Shown: positions 10,330-18,565, counted from the first letter of the stretch. The stretch: 64,000 bases of DNA from Rariglobus hedericola (GCF_007559335.1 NZ_VMBG01000002.1:612501-676500), one strand, 5' to 3'. The notes: generated by a model not told the origin, from the sequence alone. Translations and numbers: made by a program.

Positions 10330-10586
10330 TTCCAAGCAAGTTGGAAAGGCTTCGATCTCGGCTCAAGTGTTTCTTGCGCGGACTAAAGTCTGATGAATCC
10401 CGCCTTAAGCGCGGGGTGAAATCACTTCAGTCAAAGCTTCCGGCACTTCAGCAGACGCTGCGCTGATATGAACGTTTCTTCTCCGTGCTTAAGCCGAAGC
10501 TCTCCCGACTTAAGCCAATGCTCTCCGGACTTGAGCAAACACTGTCCGGACTTAAGCGGCGGCTCTGTTTACTTGAACGATTTTAA
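10330..10586 (+). repeat. 21-bp-period array encoding LxxLxxx heptads, broken by a stop
   Basis: Units built around ACTTAAG/CTTGAG recur every 21-22 bases. Read in one plus-strand frame they give leucine heptads (LKPKLSR, LKPMLSG, LEQTLSG, LKRRLCL), with an in-frame TGA at 10464-10466 and a TAA at 10584-10586. It could be a decayed coiled-coil gene (an open frame starts at 10248) or a non-coding array whose period happens to be seven codons. Confidence 0.6.
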
Positions 10587-10620
10587 TAGCGACTTAAGCC
10601 GCCATTAAAATCGTTCAAGT
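10571..10620. repeat. Perfect 17-bp inverted repeat at the end of the array
   Basis: ACTTGAACGATTTTAAT (10571-10587) is the exact reverse complement of 10604-10620. The 16-base loop contains another CTTAAG unit. It caps the heptad-coding array and has no T run. Confidence 0.85.
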
Positions 10621-10694
10621 GATTCCTCCCAAGGCTTAAGCCCGCATTGCCCCGCCAAGCCAAAGGGGCTCGCGGCTAACTCGTTGAACGCAGA

Positions 10695-11147
10695 TTATTG
10701 ATGCTGCCAGCAGTAGGCACTTCCAGCGGCGGCCGTTCGCTTGCAACGCGCCCCCTTTTTCGTGGTTGCCGCGCACTGAGAGCTGTAAGCAGGCGCTGAA
10801 TACGAACTTTGCGGTGAAGGCGTAGTGGAGACAGGCTTTGGTTGTTGGGCTGAAGCCGTTTTAGCAGCGGCGGCACTACGGGCGGCTTCTTCCTGCCTTT
10901 GCTTTTGGCGCAAGACCACTTCTTCGTAGCGAGACTGGATATAGCCGAAGGTCGTTCTGTCAGTCTCGGTCATTGTGAGATAATCAACGTAGTCACCACC
11001 GTCGTCATGGATCACGGTAATGCCGCTGGCATCCATGCTGCGCAGTTTTACATTCTTAAGGGTGCGGCCATCGGTGAGAGACAGATCGTGTCCGATGAGT
11101 TGGCAGGTGAAGACGATTAGGGTGAATAGCGTAGCGATGAACTTCAT
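10695..11147 (-). CDS. Secreted small protein with C-terminal Cys/His motif (DUF5763-like)
   Basis: A 150-aa protein with an N-terminal signal peptide (MKFIATLFTLIVFTCQLIG), a short beta-rich segment (LSLTDGRTLKNVKLRSMDASGITVIHDDG) typical of verrucomicrobial secreted proteins, an Ala/Gln/Lys-rich linker, and a C-terminal metal-binding-looking motif: CAATTKKGARC followed by C and H in YCWQH. This last motif matches my memory of DUF5763, a short Cys3-His module of unknown role. It lies head to head with the protease gene at 11258, so the two may share a promoter region. Confidence 0.75.
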   Translation of the reverse strand: MKFIATLFTLIVFTCQLIGHDLSLTDGRTLKNVKLRSMDASGITVIHDDGGDYVDYLTMTETDRTTFGYIQSRYEEVVLRQKQRQEEAARSAAAAKTASAQQPKPVSTTPSPQSSYSAPAYSSQCAATTKKGARCKRTAAAGSAYCWQHQ

Positions 11148-11257
11148 GGTGGGGTTTAGAGACGTAAGTCGAATCCAGCTCTTCTCTCATTGCAGTAGAT
11201 TGTAAATTAAATTGATTCCGTAGCCCTTTGGTTTCAAGTGTCTTGGAAATTAACGAC

Positions 11258-12520
11258 ATGAGGCCGCATTTACTTATCTTCATGGCGCTACTGTTCCTGC
11301 CCAGAACCGTTGCGCAGCCAGAGGATGACAAAGGGTTCAGCAAAGAGGTGATCGAACGATCCAAGCGCGCCTGTGTTTTAATCGAAGTAGAGGACAAAAA
11401 CGGAAAAGGCCATGGTAGCGGAGTTCGGTTTAATGAGCAGGGATGGATCGCGACCAATTATCACGTCGTAGCAGGAGCTGAGCGCATCAAGGTCATCGAT
11501 TCATCTGGGCACAGTGAAGAAGTGACGGAGTTGATGTATTACTCTCCTCAGCGGGATATTGCGTTGTTGAAAACCTCGTCGACGGGCGAGTATGCGAAAT
11601 TTAAGCGCTCCATGGCTGCTTCAGAGCCCATCATGGCTATCGGGCACCCACTGGAAGAAAGGTGGAAGGTCACCAAGGGGCGTATCGTAAAAGTGTTTTC
11701 GCGAAAGAACCGTGAAGAAATCCAGATCGATGCCGATATCGCTCCAGGATCTTCGGGCGGCCCTATTTTGGCTAAAGATGGGACGATATGCGGGCTTTCC
11801 ACTTACTTGGTCCGTTTAACCTTCCGCGATGGCAAATATCAGCTGGCGCAGATCAAAATGTTCTTTGGCGTGAGCAAGGCATCTATCGTCGATATCCCCG
11901 TGGAAAAGATAAAGCCTACGCGCCTTTCGGATCTAAGGGTTTTTGGCGAAGGGTGGGTGATTTATGATGAGCAGCTACCTGTTCTGATCTCTGAAATAGA
12001 TGATCTGCTGACGATTTTTTATAAACGTATTGCTTCACAAGTGATCAAAAGAACGGCCGCTGGAACCGGTCGGACGGAGATTGGCGGCAATTCAGCCTTT
12101 TTGAAATTTCGGTATGAATTGGCCGACCCTCAAGAGTTGAAGGATCTAATTTCCCGATATCGGGCACTAGCCGTATTTATAAATCAGTATATCCCGCAGA
12201 GTCCTTCGGATCCGGCACTCAAGCAGTCGTGTTTACTTCTAAAAGCTGCGCTTCGGAATGCCCTCGAATCCGCTGAAAATTTGGCGCTCATCCACGGAAT
12301 GGCTAATGACCAAGGTGAAGGTTATTTCTTGAGATCGGATCGGTCGCGATCCTTGGCGGTAGCGGCTGTCCGTGATGCGGTGCATAGTTATTCCAGGGCG
12401 AGATCATCATACGGAGATCACTCTAATTTTTTAACCGAAGAGGGCATGGACGCGACGTGGGCCAGATACATTCCTTCGGTGTCACCGCCTTGGGCAGCCG
12501 CGGCAGTTAAATCCGAATAG
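11258..12520 (+). CDS. Secreted trypsin-like serine protease (S1C/DegP-like catalytic domain)
   Basis: The N-terminus is a signal peptide (MRPHLLIFMALLFLPRTVAQ), so it acts in the periplasm or outside. The protease domain spans about 35-210 with the catalytic triad visible in NYHVVAG (His), RDIALLK (Asp) and GSSGGPIL (Ser). In place of the PDZ domains of DegP there is a helical C-terminal region of about 200 residues that I do not recognise. The ATG at 11258 is preferred to a TTG at 11228 because it begins directly with the signal peptide. Possibly a quality-control or accessory-defence protease; substrate unknown. Confidence 0.88.
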   Translation: MRPHLLIFMALLFLPRTVAQPEDDKGFSKEVIERSKRACVLIEVEDKNGKGHGSGVRFNEQGWIATNYHVVAGAERIKVIDSSGHSEEVTELMYYSPQRDIALLKTSSTGEYAKFKRSMAASEPIMAIGHPLEERWKVTKGRIVKVFSRKNREEIQIDADIAPGSSGGPILAKDGTICGLSTYLVRLTFRDGKYQLAQIKMFFGVSKASIVDIPVEKIKPTRLSDLRVFGEGWVIYDEQLPVLISEIDDLLTIFYKRIASQVIKRTAAGTGRTEIGGNSAFLKFRYELADPQELKDLISRYRALAVFINQYIPQSPSDPALKQSCLLLKAALRNALESAENLALIHGMANDQGEGYFLRSDRSRSLAVAAVRDAVHSYSRARSSYGDHSNFLTEEGMDATWARYIPSVSPPWAAAAVKSE

Positions 12521-12588
12521 TGGGGGTATTCCTAGTTGGTATGCCAAGCGGATCCAGTAAGACGAAAGGTGGACTTTCATCCTGCTCA

Positions 12589-12637
12589 TTACGTTTCCGA
12601 GGTTCCGGACCTTCGCGCCTTGGCGTCTTTGCGTTGA
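12589..12637 (+). repeat. Direct repeat, copy 1, flanking the SRPBCC gene
   Basis: About 49 bases beginning TTACGTTTCCGAGGTTCCG and ending in GGCGTCTTTGCGTTG; roughly 80% identical to 13193-13241. The two copies bracket the minus-strand gene 12668-13078. Confidence 0.6.
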
Positions 12638-12667
12638 ATCTGCTCTGCGAGGTAAGCCGGACGACAA

Positions 12668-13078
12668 TTATCCGGATTTCTCCAAAAGGGATTTCAGTTT
12701 CGCGAGGTCCTTGCGGATGTGTTTCGCATCCGCCGCATAGGCTTTGTCTGAAACCTTGGGCAAACGATAGAGCGTGAACAGGACTTCGCTCCCGTTGCCG
12801 TTGGGCTGGACGCGCATCGGATTGTAGAAGGTGGCGCCTGACTCGAGGGTCACGTCGTGGTCCAAGATTCCGAAGGAGTTCTTTCGGGCGAATTTGATCT
12901 TCACCTTTCCCATCGGCGACTCCGCGACCCATTGCCCGCCGACCTGCTTGATCGAGCCACTCAACCCGCTGGCCCATTTCGGCAGGTTCTTGGGGTTGCA
13001 GGCGAAGGTGTAAACAGCGGCCGGCGATCGCGAGATAGAGATGCTGATGATCTTGGCGGGGTAGGTTGCAGTCTTCAT
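12668..13078 (-). CDS. SRPBCC (START/polyketide cyclase-like) family protein
   Basis: A 136-aa protein with the pattern of the SRPBCC ligand-binding fold: an opening strand ISISISRSPAAVYTFACNP, then PKWASG, a central strand region (GQWVAESPMGKVKIKFA), the VTLESG strand, and a long C-terminal helix (AADAKHIRKDLAKLKSLLEK). Such proteins bind hydrophobic ligands or act as membrane-perturbation sensors; no specific role can be assigned. I chose the ATG at 13078 because relatives begin just before the first strand; an in-frame ATG at 13159 adds 27 unlikely residues. The gene is bracketed by a pair of direct repeats. Confidence 0.8.
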   Translation of the reverse strand: MKTATYPAKIISISISRSPAAVYTFACNPKNLPKWASGLSGSIKQVGGQWVAESPMGKVKIKFARKNSFGILDHDVTLESGATFYNPMRVQPNGNGSEVLFTLYRLPKVSDKAYAADAKHIRKDLAKLKSLLEKSG

Positions 13079-13192
13079 TCCCCCATCGACCGTTTCTTCC
13101 GCAACCGGTTTCGGATTAAACGCAACGACGCGAAGGGGCAAAGGTTCGGAGCTGATCAAGCAAGACGGGTTGGATGATGGTTCTCTTGATCG

Positions 13193-13241
13193 TTACGTGT
13201 CCGGGGTTCCGCCCTTCGCACCGTCGCGTCTTTGCGCTTCA
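13193..13241 (+). repeat. Direct repeat, copy 2, flanking the SRPBCC gene
   Basis: Second copy of the repeat at 12589-12637, beginning TTACGTGTCCGGGGTTCCG, same orientation. Both lie just outside the SRPBCC gene. Confidence 0.6.
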
Positions 13242-13364
13242 AGATCGGCCCGCTTCGTTGGTGAGGAATTCTGTCTACTCGCTACCAGCTACTCGATACT
13301 CGCTACTTCAAAGTCAAACTTGCCCCAGTGGGCGGGTTAACGCTTTCTCCGCTTCACTCTCACC

Positions 13365-14369
13365 ATGGCTTTCCTCCGTTGCTTGCTCCTTTTGGGTTTG
13401 TTGGCGGCGGGCCTGCGGGCGGCCGAGGCGAATCCCAGCCCGGCCACGCCGCGCAAGGTGGAGCTCGGTGTTCACATCCTGGACATCAGCGACATTGATG
13501 AACCGGGCGGGAAGTTTACCCTGCATGTTCTCCTCGGCGTGTATTGGCAGGATCCGGCGCAGGCGCACGACGGCAAGGGCCCCAAGGTGTTCCGCGAAGA
13601 TATCGCGATCGAAGAGGTGAACACCATCTGGCGCCCCATGGTGGAATTCAACCGCACCACCGCGCCCGCCGAGCTCCACCACTCGCTGCTGCGCATTTAT
13701 CCCAATGGCCGCGTCGAATTCGAGCGCCAGCTGACCGTGCAGATCGCCACCCAGCTGGACCTGCGCAAACTCCCCTTCGATACCCAGCGGCTTAAGCTCG
13801 AACTGGAATCCTTCCAATACCTCGCCGATGAGGTCGAGGTGGTGCTGCCCGCTGATAAACTGCGCATCGCCAGCCGTATTTCGCTGCCGCAATGGGAGCC
13901 GGGCAAACTGGTGGGCGAGGTCTCGCCGCACTATCGCGAGGAATACAACGAAACCTACAGCCGCGCGACCGTGACGCTGGAAGTGAAGAGGCACACGCAG
14001 TTCTACATCTGGCAGATGATGGTGCCGCTCGGCATCGTGCTCGCCATGGCCTTCGCGGTGTTCTTCCTGCCGCCCAAGGATCTCTCTGACCGCATGAGCG
14101 TGATCATCGCGAGCCTGCTGACGGTCGTCGCGCTGAGCTATTCCCTGCATTCCGGCCTGCCGAAGATCTCCTACCTGACGGTCATCGATTGGTTTTTCGT
14201 GCTGGCCTACATCTTCCTCGGCCTGGCGATGGCCGGCATGGTCTGGATCAGCAACCTCCACGACCGGGACGAAGCCAAAGCCATCCGCGCCGACAAATGG
14301 CTCCGCTGGGCCTATCCCGGCGCCTACGTGCTGGCCTCCGCCATCGTGGTGATCACGGCGTTGAACTAA
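13365..14369 (+). CDS. Prokaryotic pentameric ligand-gated ion channel (Cys-loop family homologue)
   Basis: A 334-aa protein with a signal peptide (1-20), a beta-rich ligand-binding domain (about 30-210) and four membrane segments (M1 about 213-235, M2 about 243-262, M3 about 270-292, M4 about 316-332). The diagnostic loop is present as LPFDTQRLKLELESF (about 136-150), the prokaryotic counterpart of the Cys-loop, as is the binding-site element IWRPMVEFNR (88-97). Bacterial relatives such as GLIC and ELIC are proton- or amine-gated cation channels of the inner membrane; selectivity and ligand cannot be read here. It stands alone on the plus strand between unrelated genes. Confidence 0.93.
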   Translation: MAFLRCLLLLGLLAAGLRAAEANPSPATPRKVELGVHILDISDIDEPGGKFTLHVLLGVYWQDPAQAHDGKGPKVFREDIAIEEVNTIWRPMVEFNRTTAPAELHHSLLRIYPNGRVEFERQLTVQIATQLDLRKLPFDTQRLKLELESFQYLADEVEVVLPADKLRIASRISLPQWEPGKLVGEVSPHYREEYNETYSRATVTLEVKRHTQFYIWQMMVPLGIVLAMAFAVFFLPPKDLSDRMSVIIASLLTVVALSYSLHSGLPKISYLTVIDWFFVLAYIFLGLAMAGMVWISNLHDRDEAKAIRADKWLRWAYPGAYVLASAIVVITALN

Positions 14370-14503
14370 GTTTAGACCAAAGAGGGCCGGTGCCCTTGAA
14401 TTATGTTTGGCAGAAAGTTGTGGGTCGTAGCCATTTGGCCGGCGGGTCGGGATGCGCATTGCAGGCGGGCGGTGATTCGGATGCGTTGTGCGTCCAATCT
14501 TTT

Positions 14504-15181
14504 ATGGCCTCCCGTTTTCCGGTTATTGCCTCGCTCAGTCTCCTCGCCGCGCTCGCATTCGCCGCGCCGGCCAGCGCGGTGGTGGTCCATTCCACACCGG
14601 CAGGAGGGGACGACTACAATAGTTCGGCCAATGCCGGCCTCGTGTATTTCCAGATCAAATACGACGGGGTGCGCACGCAGGCTCAGACCGGCACTGATTT
14701 TTCAGTGGGGCTGCAGGTTGAGTCCGGGGTGAACACGGTGGTTAGCCTTTGGAACACGACGGTATCGATCTATACCCGTTCCGTGAGCTCCACGTCGGGA
14801 GCGAACATGGCCACAAATTTTGCAGCGGGAGAGATGATCGATCTTTCCGATTTCATCTATCGCTCCGGCAACAGTGCTTATTTGAGCTACACTGGCGGCG
14901 TAAACGACGGGTTTGCGTTGAACACGTCGGGCTATCTGGGCCTTAAGTTTAACGATACCTCGGTGGACAACAAAGCTCATTACGGGTGGGCGCGCATTAC
15001 GAGAACCAGCACCGGATTCATTCTGAATGAATGGGCTTATGAAACCGTGGGCGAACGGGCGATTCTGGCGGGTGCGTTGACCTCGATCCCCGAGCCGGCG
15101 ACCGCGGCGCTCTGGATGGCGGCTGCTGCGGGCGTGCTGGTGACAACCGGCCGGCGTCGGGGTTCACGCAACCGGCGTTGA
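14504..15181 (+). CDS. PEP-CTERM sorting domain protein
   Basis: A 225-aa secreted protein: signal peptide (MASRFPVIASLSLLAALAF, cleavage near PASA), a beta-rich body of about 170 residues, and a C-terminal sorting signal made of PEPATAALW, a hydrophobic helix and an Arg-rich tail (GRRRGSRNRR). PEP-CTERM proteins are exported and processed by exosortase, usually in exopolysaccharide-producing Gram-negatives. The ATG at 14504 gives the signal peptide; the open frame continues upstream but overlaps the channel gene. The body shows no domain I can name. Confidence 0.88.
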   Translation: MASRFPVIASLSLLAALAFAAPASAVVVHSTPAGGDDYNSSANAGLVYFQIKYDGVRTQAQTGTDFSVGLQVESGVNTVVSLWNTTVSIYTRSVSSTSGANMATNFAAGEMIDLSDFIYRSGNSAYLSYTGGVNDGFALNTSGYLGLKFNDTSVDNKAHYGWARITRTSTGFILNEWAYETVGERAILAGALTSIPEPATAALWMAAAAGVLVTTGRRRGSRNRR

Positions 15182-15208
15182 GTCTTCGTCGCACGCGGCC
15201 GGCACGCG

Positions 15209-15997
15209 TTAATGCAACGTAACGAACCGGCGTAATCGCTGGCCGATGCAGGACGGGCAGAGGTGGGTTTTGCGGAGAAGCGTGGCGTGGCGCTGTGGCT
15301 CGATTACCGGCTGCACGTCGTCGGGATGGTCCAGCCACGGGCGCACATTGCCCGGGGCGGAGAGCAGGTTTTGATAAGAGGCCTGGAACTCGTTGTTCGC
15401 ATCGGCCTCGCGGTATTTGGCGAAACGGGCTTCGCGATCGGCGGTGGTCACACTCGAAAAATGCCGGATGCGGATGTGCGTGCGCAGGCGGCGGTGGGCG
15501 GGGATGCAGACCGGCACTGGCTCCAAGTGCAGGCGGGTCGAGGGGAGGCGCATACCGGGCGCGTAGCGAAAGAGGCGGTAAACCCACAGGTTGGCTTTGT
15601 CGTAGGTGAGGCCGTCCCCATCCAGCATGCGGAAAACCTGGAAACTGTAGGCGGTGTGCCGAGGGGCGGGGCTGCGAACCAACTCAAGCAGTAAGCGGGC
15701 GTCGGTGCCGGAGATTTCCTCGTCCGCGTCGAGTTGCAGGATCCAGGTGGGGCGAAGGGATTCGGCCGCGGTGAGCAGTCGCTGGCGGTTGGTGGCATCG
15801 TCCCAGCCGGCGTAGGTCGTGCGCACGGGATTACGCAGGAGCGTGCGCACAAGCGGCGAGGCGTGCAGGCGGTCGGCAGTATCGTCGGTGCTGCCATCGT
15901 CGAGGGCGACGATGCTGGCACCCAGAGTCTCCACGCACGCGAGATAACGATCGAGGTGCCGGGCGGCATTACGTGCGGGCAAAAGAGCTACAACCAT
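15209..15997 (-). CDS. Glycosyltransferase family 2
   Basis: Family 2 enzymes transfer sugars from nucleotide donors with a GT-A fold. The start MVVALLPARNAARHLDRYL matches the first strand, ALDDGSTDDTADRL contains the nucleotide-binding Asp pair, and LQLDADEE is the DxD metal-binding motif (about 96-103). The C-terminal part (HIRIRHFSS, ARFAKYREAD) is typical of single-domain bacterial members of about 260 aa. I prefer 15997 over an in-frame ATG at 16036. The gene is convergent with the PEP-CTERM gene 27 bases away. Acceptor unknown; a cell-surface glycan is likely. Confidence 0.88.
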   Translation of the reverse strand: MVVALLPARNAARHLDRYLACVETLGASIVALDDGSTDDTADRLHASPLVRTLLRNPVRTTYAGWDDATNRQRLLTAAESLRPTWILQLDADEEISGTDARLLLELVRSPAPRHTAYSFQVFRMLDGDGLTYDKANLWVYRLFRYAPGMRLPSTRLHLEPVPVCIPAHRRLRTHIRIRHFSSVTTADREARFAKYREADANNEFQASYQNLLSAPGNVRPWLDHPDDVQPVIEPQRHATLLRKTHLCPSCIGQRLRRFVTLH

Positions 15998-16143
15998 GAA
16001 GGGATGCGTGGTAAGAGCGACCGGGCCGATGGTCAATAAGGCGATCCGCAGCTACGATCGGGAGGGCGGGGCTAAGCGAGGTGCCGCGCGGTGGTTTAGG
16101 CATCGCTTGCGCCGGATTCGATTTGGCCGGATGGTGGCGGCTT

Positions 16144-16368
16144 ATGAGCGATGCCTTCCGACTCAATCCTGACTTGGCTTGCGATGCCTGCGGGTGCTTC
16201 GGCGCGTATGCGTTCGAAGGCGAGGCGTTGTGCGGCGAGTGTTACGCGGGGCGCGGCTCCTGTTGCTCCGCCGAGTTCAGTGGAGCCGCGCACAAAGTCA
16301 CCCGGTGTGAACCTGCACCGGCGTTGCCCGCGACGCCGGCGGACGATGACGCGGTGAAACCTGCTTGA
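16144..16368 (+). CDS. Small Cys-rich protein
   Basis: A 74-aa protein beginning MSDAFRLNPDLACDACGCFGAY, with four or more cysteines in CxxC-like pairs (CDACGC, LCGECY, SCC) suggesting a small zinc-ribbon fold. The arrangement resembles short conserved verrucomicrobial proteins of unknown role. The ATG at 16144 is preferred over one at 16081 because the Cys-rich module then starts close to the N-terminus. It is convergent with the DUF2934 gene that follows. Confidence 0.65.
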   Translation: MSDAFRLNPDLACDACGCFGAYAFEGEALCGECYAGRGSCCSAEFSGAAHKVTRCEPAPALPATPADDDAVKPA

Positions 16369-16429
16369 AACGGTCCGTTGCCGTGGCGGGCCGGTTCGCT
16401 TCGGACGGCTACGATCACGGCAAAGAGAA

Positions 16430-16717
16430 TTAGCGGGAGTGCGGCTGGCTCCAGAGCGGCTTGCCGGTTTCGGCAGGCTGTGACTTGGGCGCGGATTTCG
16501 TCGGACGCTTTGGAGCGAGCGCCTCTTTGCGCTGACTGGCGGCCAGTTCGGCTTGGGCGTGGTCGCTGTGGCTTTCGCCGAGCGTGCCATCTGGCTTGGC
16601 GCTGAGTTCGCGTTCGGCTTGGAGCCAGATCTCGTCGTCGCAGCCGGAGGGTTTTCCTTTATCGAGCCAGAGGGTTTCGGCGCGGCGGGTGATTTCTTCG
16701 TGGGTGGGAGTAGGCAT
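16430..16717 (-). CDS. DUF2934-like small protein
   Basis: A 95-aa protein whose first half (EEITRRAETLWLDKGKPSGCDDEIWLQAEREL) matches the short helix pair of DUF2934, a family of unknown function found next to many genes in Proteobacteria and Verrucomicrobiota. The second half is a low-complexity Lys/Ala/Pro-rich tail. No signal peptide. It is transcribed away from murI. Confidence 0.75.
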   Translation of the reverse strand: MPTPTHEEITRRAETLWLDKGKPSGCDDEIWLQAERELSAKPDGTLGESHSDHAQAELAASQRKEALAPKRPTKSAPKSQPAETGKPLWSQPHSR

Positions 16718-16878
16718 CCAATGAGGGACCGATCCTATGCCGAGCGGTTCCGATTGGTTACAGGGGCGTTCGAGCGTGAGGCGCTGCGGGGAGATTGCTC
16801 GGCGTTTCGTGTCAGATTAAACCACGAAAATACTGGGCGGCTTGCTTTGCCGGGCGGGTCCGCTACGTCCGCAGGGAC

Positions 16879-17769
16879 ATGATTGGTGTTTTTGATTCCG
16901 GGTTTGGCGGGCTCACGGTGCTCTCGGCGTTGCTACGCGAGTTGCCTGACTACGACTACCTGTATCTCGCCGACAGCGCGCGGGCGCCCTACGGCGCACG
17001 TAGCGCGGAAGTGGTGAACGAATTCACGCTCGAGGCGGTGGACTGGCTGTTTGAGCAGGGGTGTCCGCTGGTGGTGCTGGCCTGCAACACCGCCTCGGCC
17101 CGGGCGCTGCGCAACCTCCAGCAACTGCACCTGCCGAAACGCTGGCCCGACCGGCGCGTGCTCGGCGTGGTGCGCCCCTCGGTGGAAGCGCTGGCCGGTA
17201 TTCCCGTGGGCACGGTGGCGATCCCGGACGCAAATTGTCACCTAATAGGAGACAATTTGGTTAGGGCGTCTGGGGCGGAGGCGGACGAGTTGGTGGCGGT
17301 GTTGGGGACGGAGGCGACGATCGCTTCGGACTCCTATGGCATGGAGCTGCGTAAACTGGCGCCGTGGATTCGTGTCGTGCAGCAGGCGTGTCCGCTGTGG
17401 GTGCCGCTGGTCGAGGCGGGCGAAATCGACGGCGAAGGCACGGAATATTTTTTGCGCAAGGCGCTCGCGCCGCTGCTGCCGCCGAACGAAGCCCCGAAGC
17501 GCGTGCTGCTCGGGTGCACACATTATCCGCTGCTGCTGCCCGTGCTGCGCCGTATTTTTTCTGCGGATACAGAAATCCTTGATCAAGGCCCGCTCGTCGC
17601 CGAACGCCTGGCCGACTGGATACGCCGGCATCCGGAGCAAGAGGCGAACCTCACGCGTGGCGGCACGCGGCGTTATTGCACGACGGATGATCCGGAGTGG
17701 TTCGCGGCGCGCGGCGGGAAACTTCTCGGTTCGTCGATTCAAGCGGAACGCGTGCGACTGCGCGGTTAG
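16879..17769 (+). CDS. murI: Glutamate racemase carrying an in-frame palindromic insertion
   Basis: Interconverts L- and D-glutamate for peptidoglycan. Family signatures are clear: FDSGFGG (4-10), the two catalytic cysteines C69 (ACNTASA) and C213 (GCTHYPLL), and the substrate loop YGARS. I start at the ATG at 16879, immediately ahead of IGVFDSG. The unusual part is residues about 115-140, between VGTVA and VLGTEATIASDSY: in other racemases these strands are directly joined (VGVIGTRATV-type). The extra 78 bp (26 codons) is bracketed by the 7-bp direct repeat GGTGGCG and contains a palindrome of the family repeated elsewhere in this window. The frame is preserved, so the enzyme is probably still active. 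Confidence 0.93.
   Translation: MIGVFDSGFGGLTVLSALLRELPDYDYLYLADSARAPYGARSAEVVNEFTLEAVDWLFEQGCPLVVLACNTASARALRNLQQLHLPKRWPDRRVLGVVRPSVEALAGIPVGTVAIPDANCHLIGDNLVRASGAEADELVAVLGTEATIASDSYGMELRKLAPWIRVVQQACPLWVPLVEAGEIDGEGTEYFLRKALAPLLPPNEAPKRVLLGCTHYPLLLPVLRRIFSADTEILDQGPLVAERLADWIRRHPEQEANLTRGGTRRYCTTDDPEWFAARGGKLLGSSIQAERVRLRG
17231..17259. repeat. Palindromic element inside murI
   Basis: CAAATTGTC (17231-17239) and GACAATTTG (17251-17259) are exact complements; the centre (CCTAATAGG) also pairs, leaving one A/A mismatch per arm. It resembles the elements at 37492, 42220 and 43708, which share TTGT-AC-TA-TA-G-ACAA. Confidence 0.85.
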
Positions 17770-17806
17770 CTGCCACCGGCATCCGTCGAGCCGTAAGCCA
17801 CCCTCG

Positions 17807-18565
17807 TCAGCTGGCGCCCAAGCCCGTCGCCTCGCGCAGCCGGGCGGCGAGCTGGTATTTGCGTTTCTTGGGCAGCGAGCCGCCGAAGGTCAGCTCCTCG
17901 CCATTGTGGAGTTCGATGTAGATTTTCTCGTCCTGATGTCCGCCGCCGTCGCTATCGGCCACGAACTTGGCGCGCACACTGATGCTTTTCACGTCGGCGG
18001 GGTTGAAGCGCTTGGTGCGGCCGAACGGGCCCACGCCGGTGAAGATCTTTCCTTTGCCCGAGCCGATGGTGACCACGGTTTTTCCGGCCAGCGACATCAG
18101 GAACGAAATGATCATCCAAGTGCCCACGGCGATAAACGGGGTAAGAAAGCACCAGAGGAAAATCGTGAAACCCCAGCCCATCGGGCCGCCTTCGTTTTTG
18201 AACTCAGGGAATGAGTCGGGCAGCGTGATCCCGGAGAGTTTAAGGGTGCTGGCCGTTGCGATCGCCACGAAGACAGAAACGATGCCGTTCCAGAAAAGAG
18301 CCACGGCAAGCAGGCCTGCGGCCATTTTTAAAGACCGGTGACTCGCGCCCAGCACGACATCGCCCTGCATATTTTGATGTTTCCACGTGCCGGGCACGGG
18401 CTCTTCGAGCAACGCGTCGAGCCGGGCGTTCTCCATCAGCGCGATCAGCGAGTGAGCCTGGTTGCAGGAGCGGCAATAAGCCAGGTCGGTGGAGACGTTA
18501 AAATCCTCGGCCGGGATAGTGCGCTTGCATAGCGGACAACTGGGGAGATTCGAAGTCACGGCCAT
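17807..18565 (-). CDS. Zinc-ribbon membrane protein of unknown function
   Basis: A 252-aa protein with an N-terminal zinc ribbon (CPLC at about 10-13 and CRSC at about 31-34), two membrane segments (about 83-110 and 130-165), and a C-terminal cytoplasmic domain with alternating strands (KTVVTIGSGKGKIFTGVG, KIYIELHNGEELTFGG) reminiscent of a PH-like fold. No precise family recognised. It is convergent with murI and ends 38 bases from it. Confidence 0.8.
   Translation of the reverse strand: MAVTSNLPSCPLCKRTIPAEDFNVSTDLAYCRSCNQAHSLIALMENARLDALLEEPVPGTWKHQNMQGDVVLGASHRSLKMAAGLLAVALFWNGIVSVFVAIATASTLKLSGITLPDSFPEFKNEGGPMGWGFTIFLWCFLTPFIAVGTWMIISFLMSLAGKTVVTIGSGKGKIFTGVGPFGRTKRFNPADVKSISVRAKFVADSDGGGHQDEKIYIELHNGEELTFGGSLPKKRKYQLAARLREATGLGAS

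Noticed and set aside
10095-10586. Possible CRISPR array
   Set aside because: The units are degenerate with no uniform repeats or unique spacers of constant length, and no cas gene is near.
6281-10690. Integron cassette array with attC sites
   Set aside because: Only one GTTRRRY-type end (near 10684) was seen, genes are in both orientations, and no integrase gene is present. The dispersed repeats do not fold like attC.
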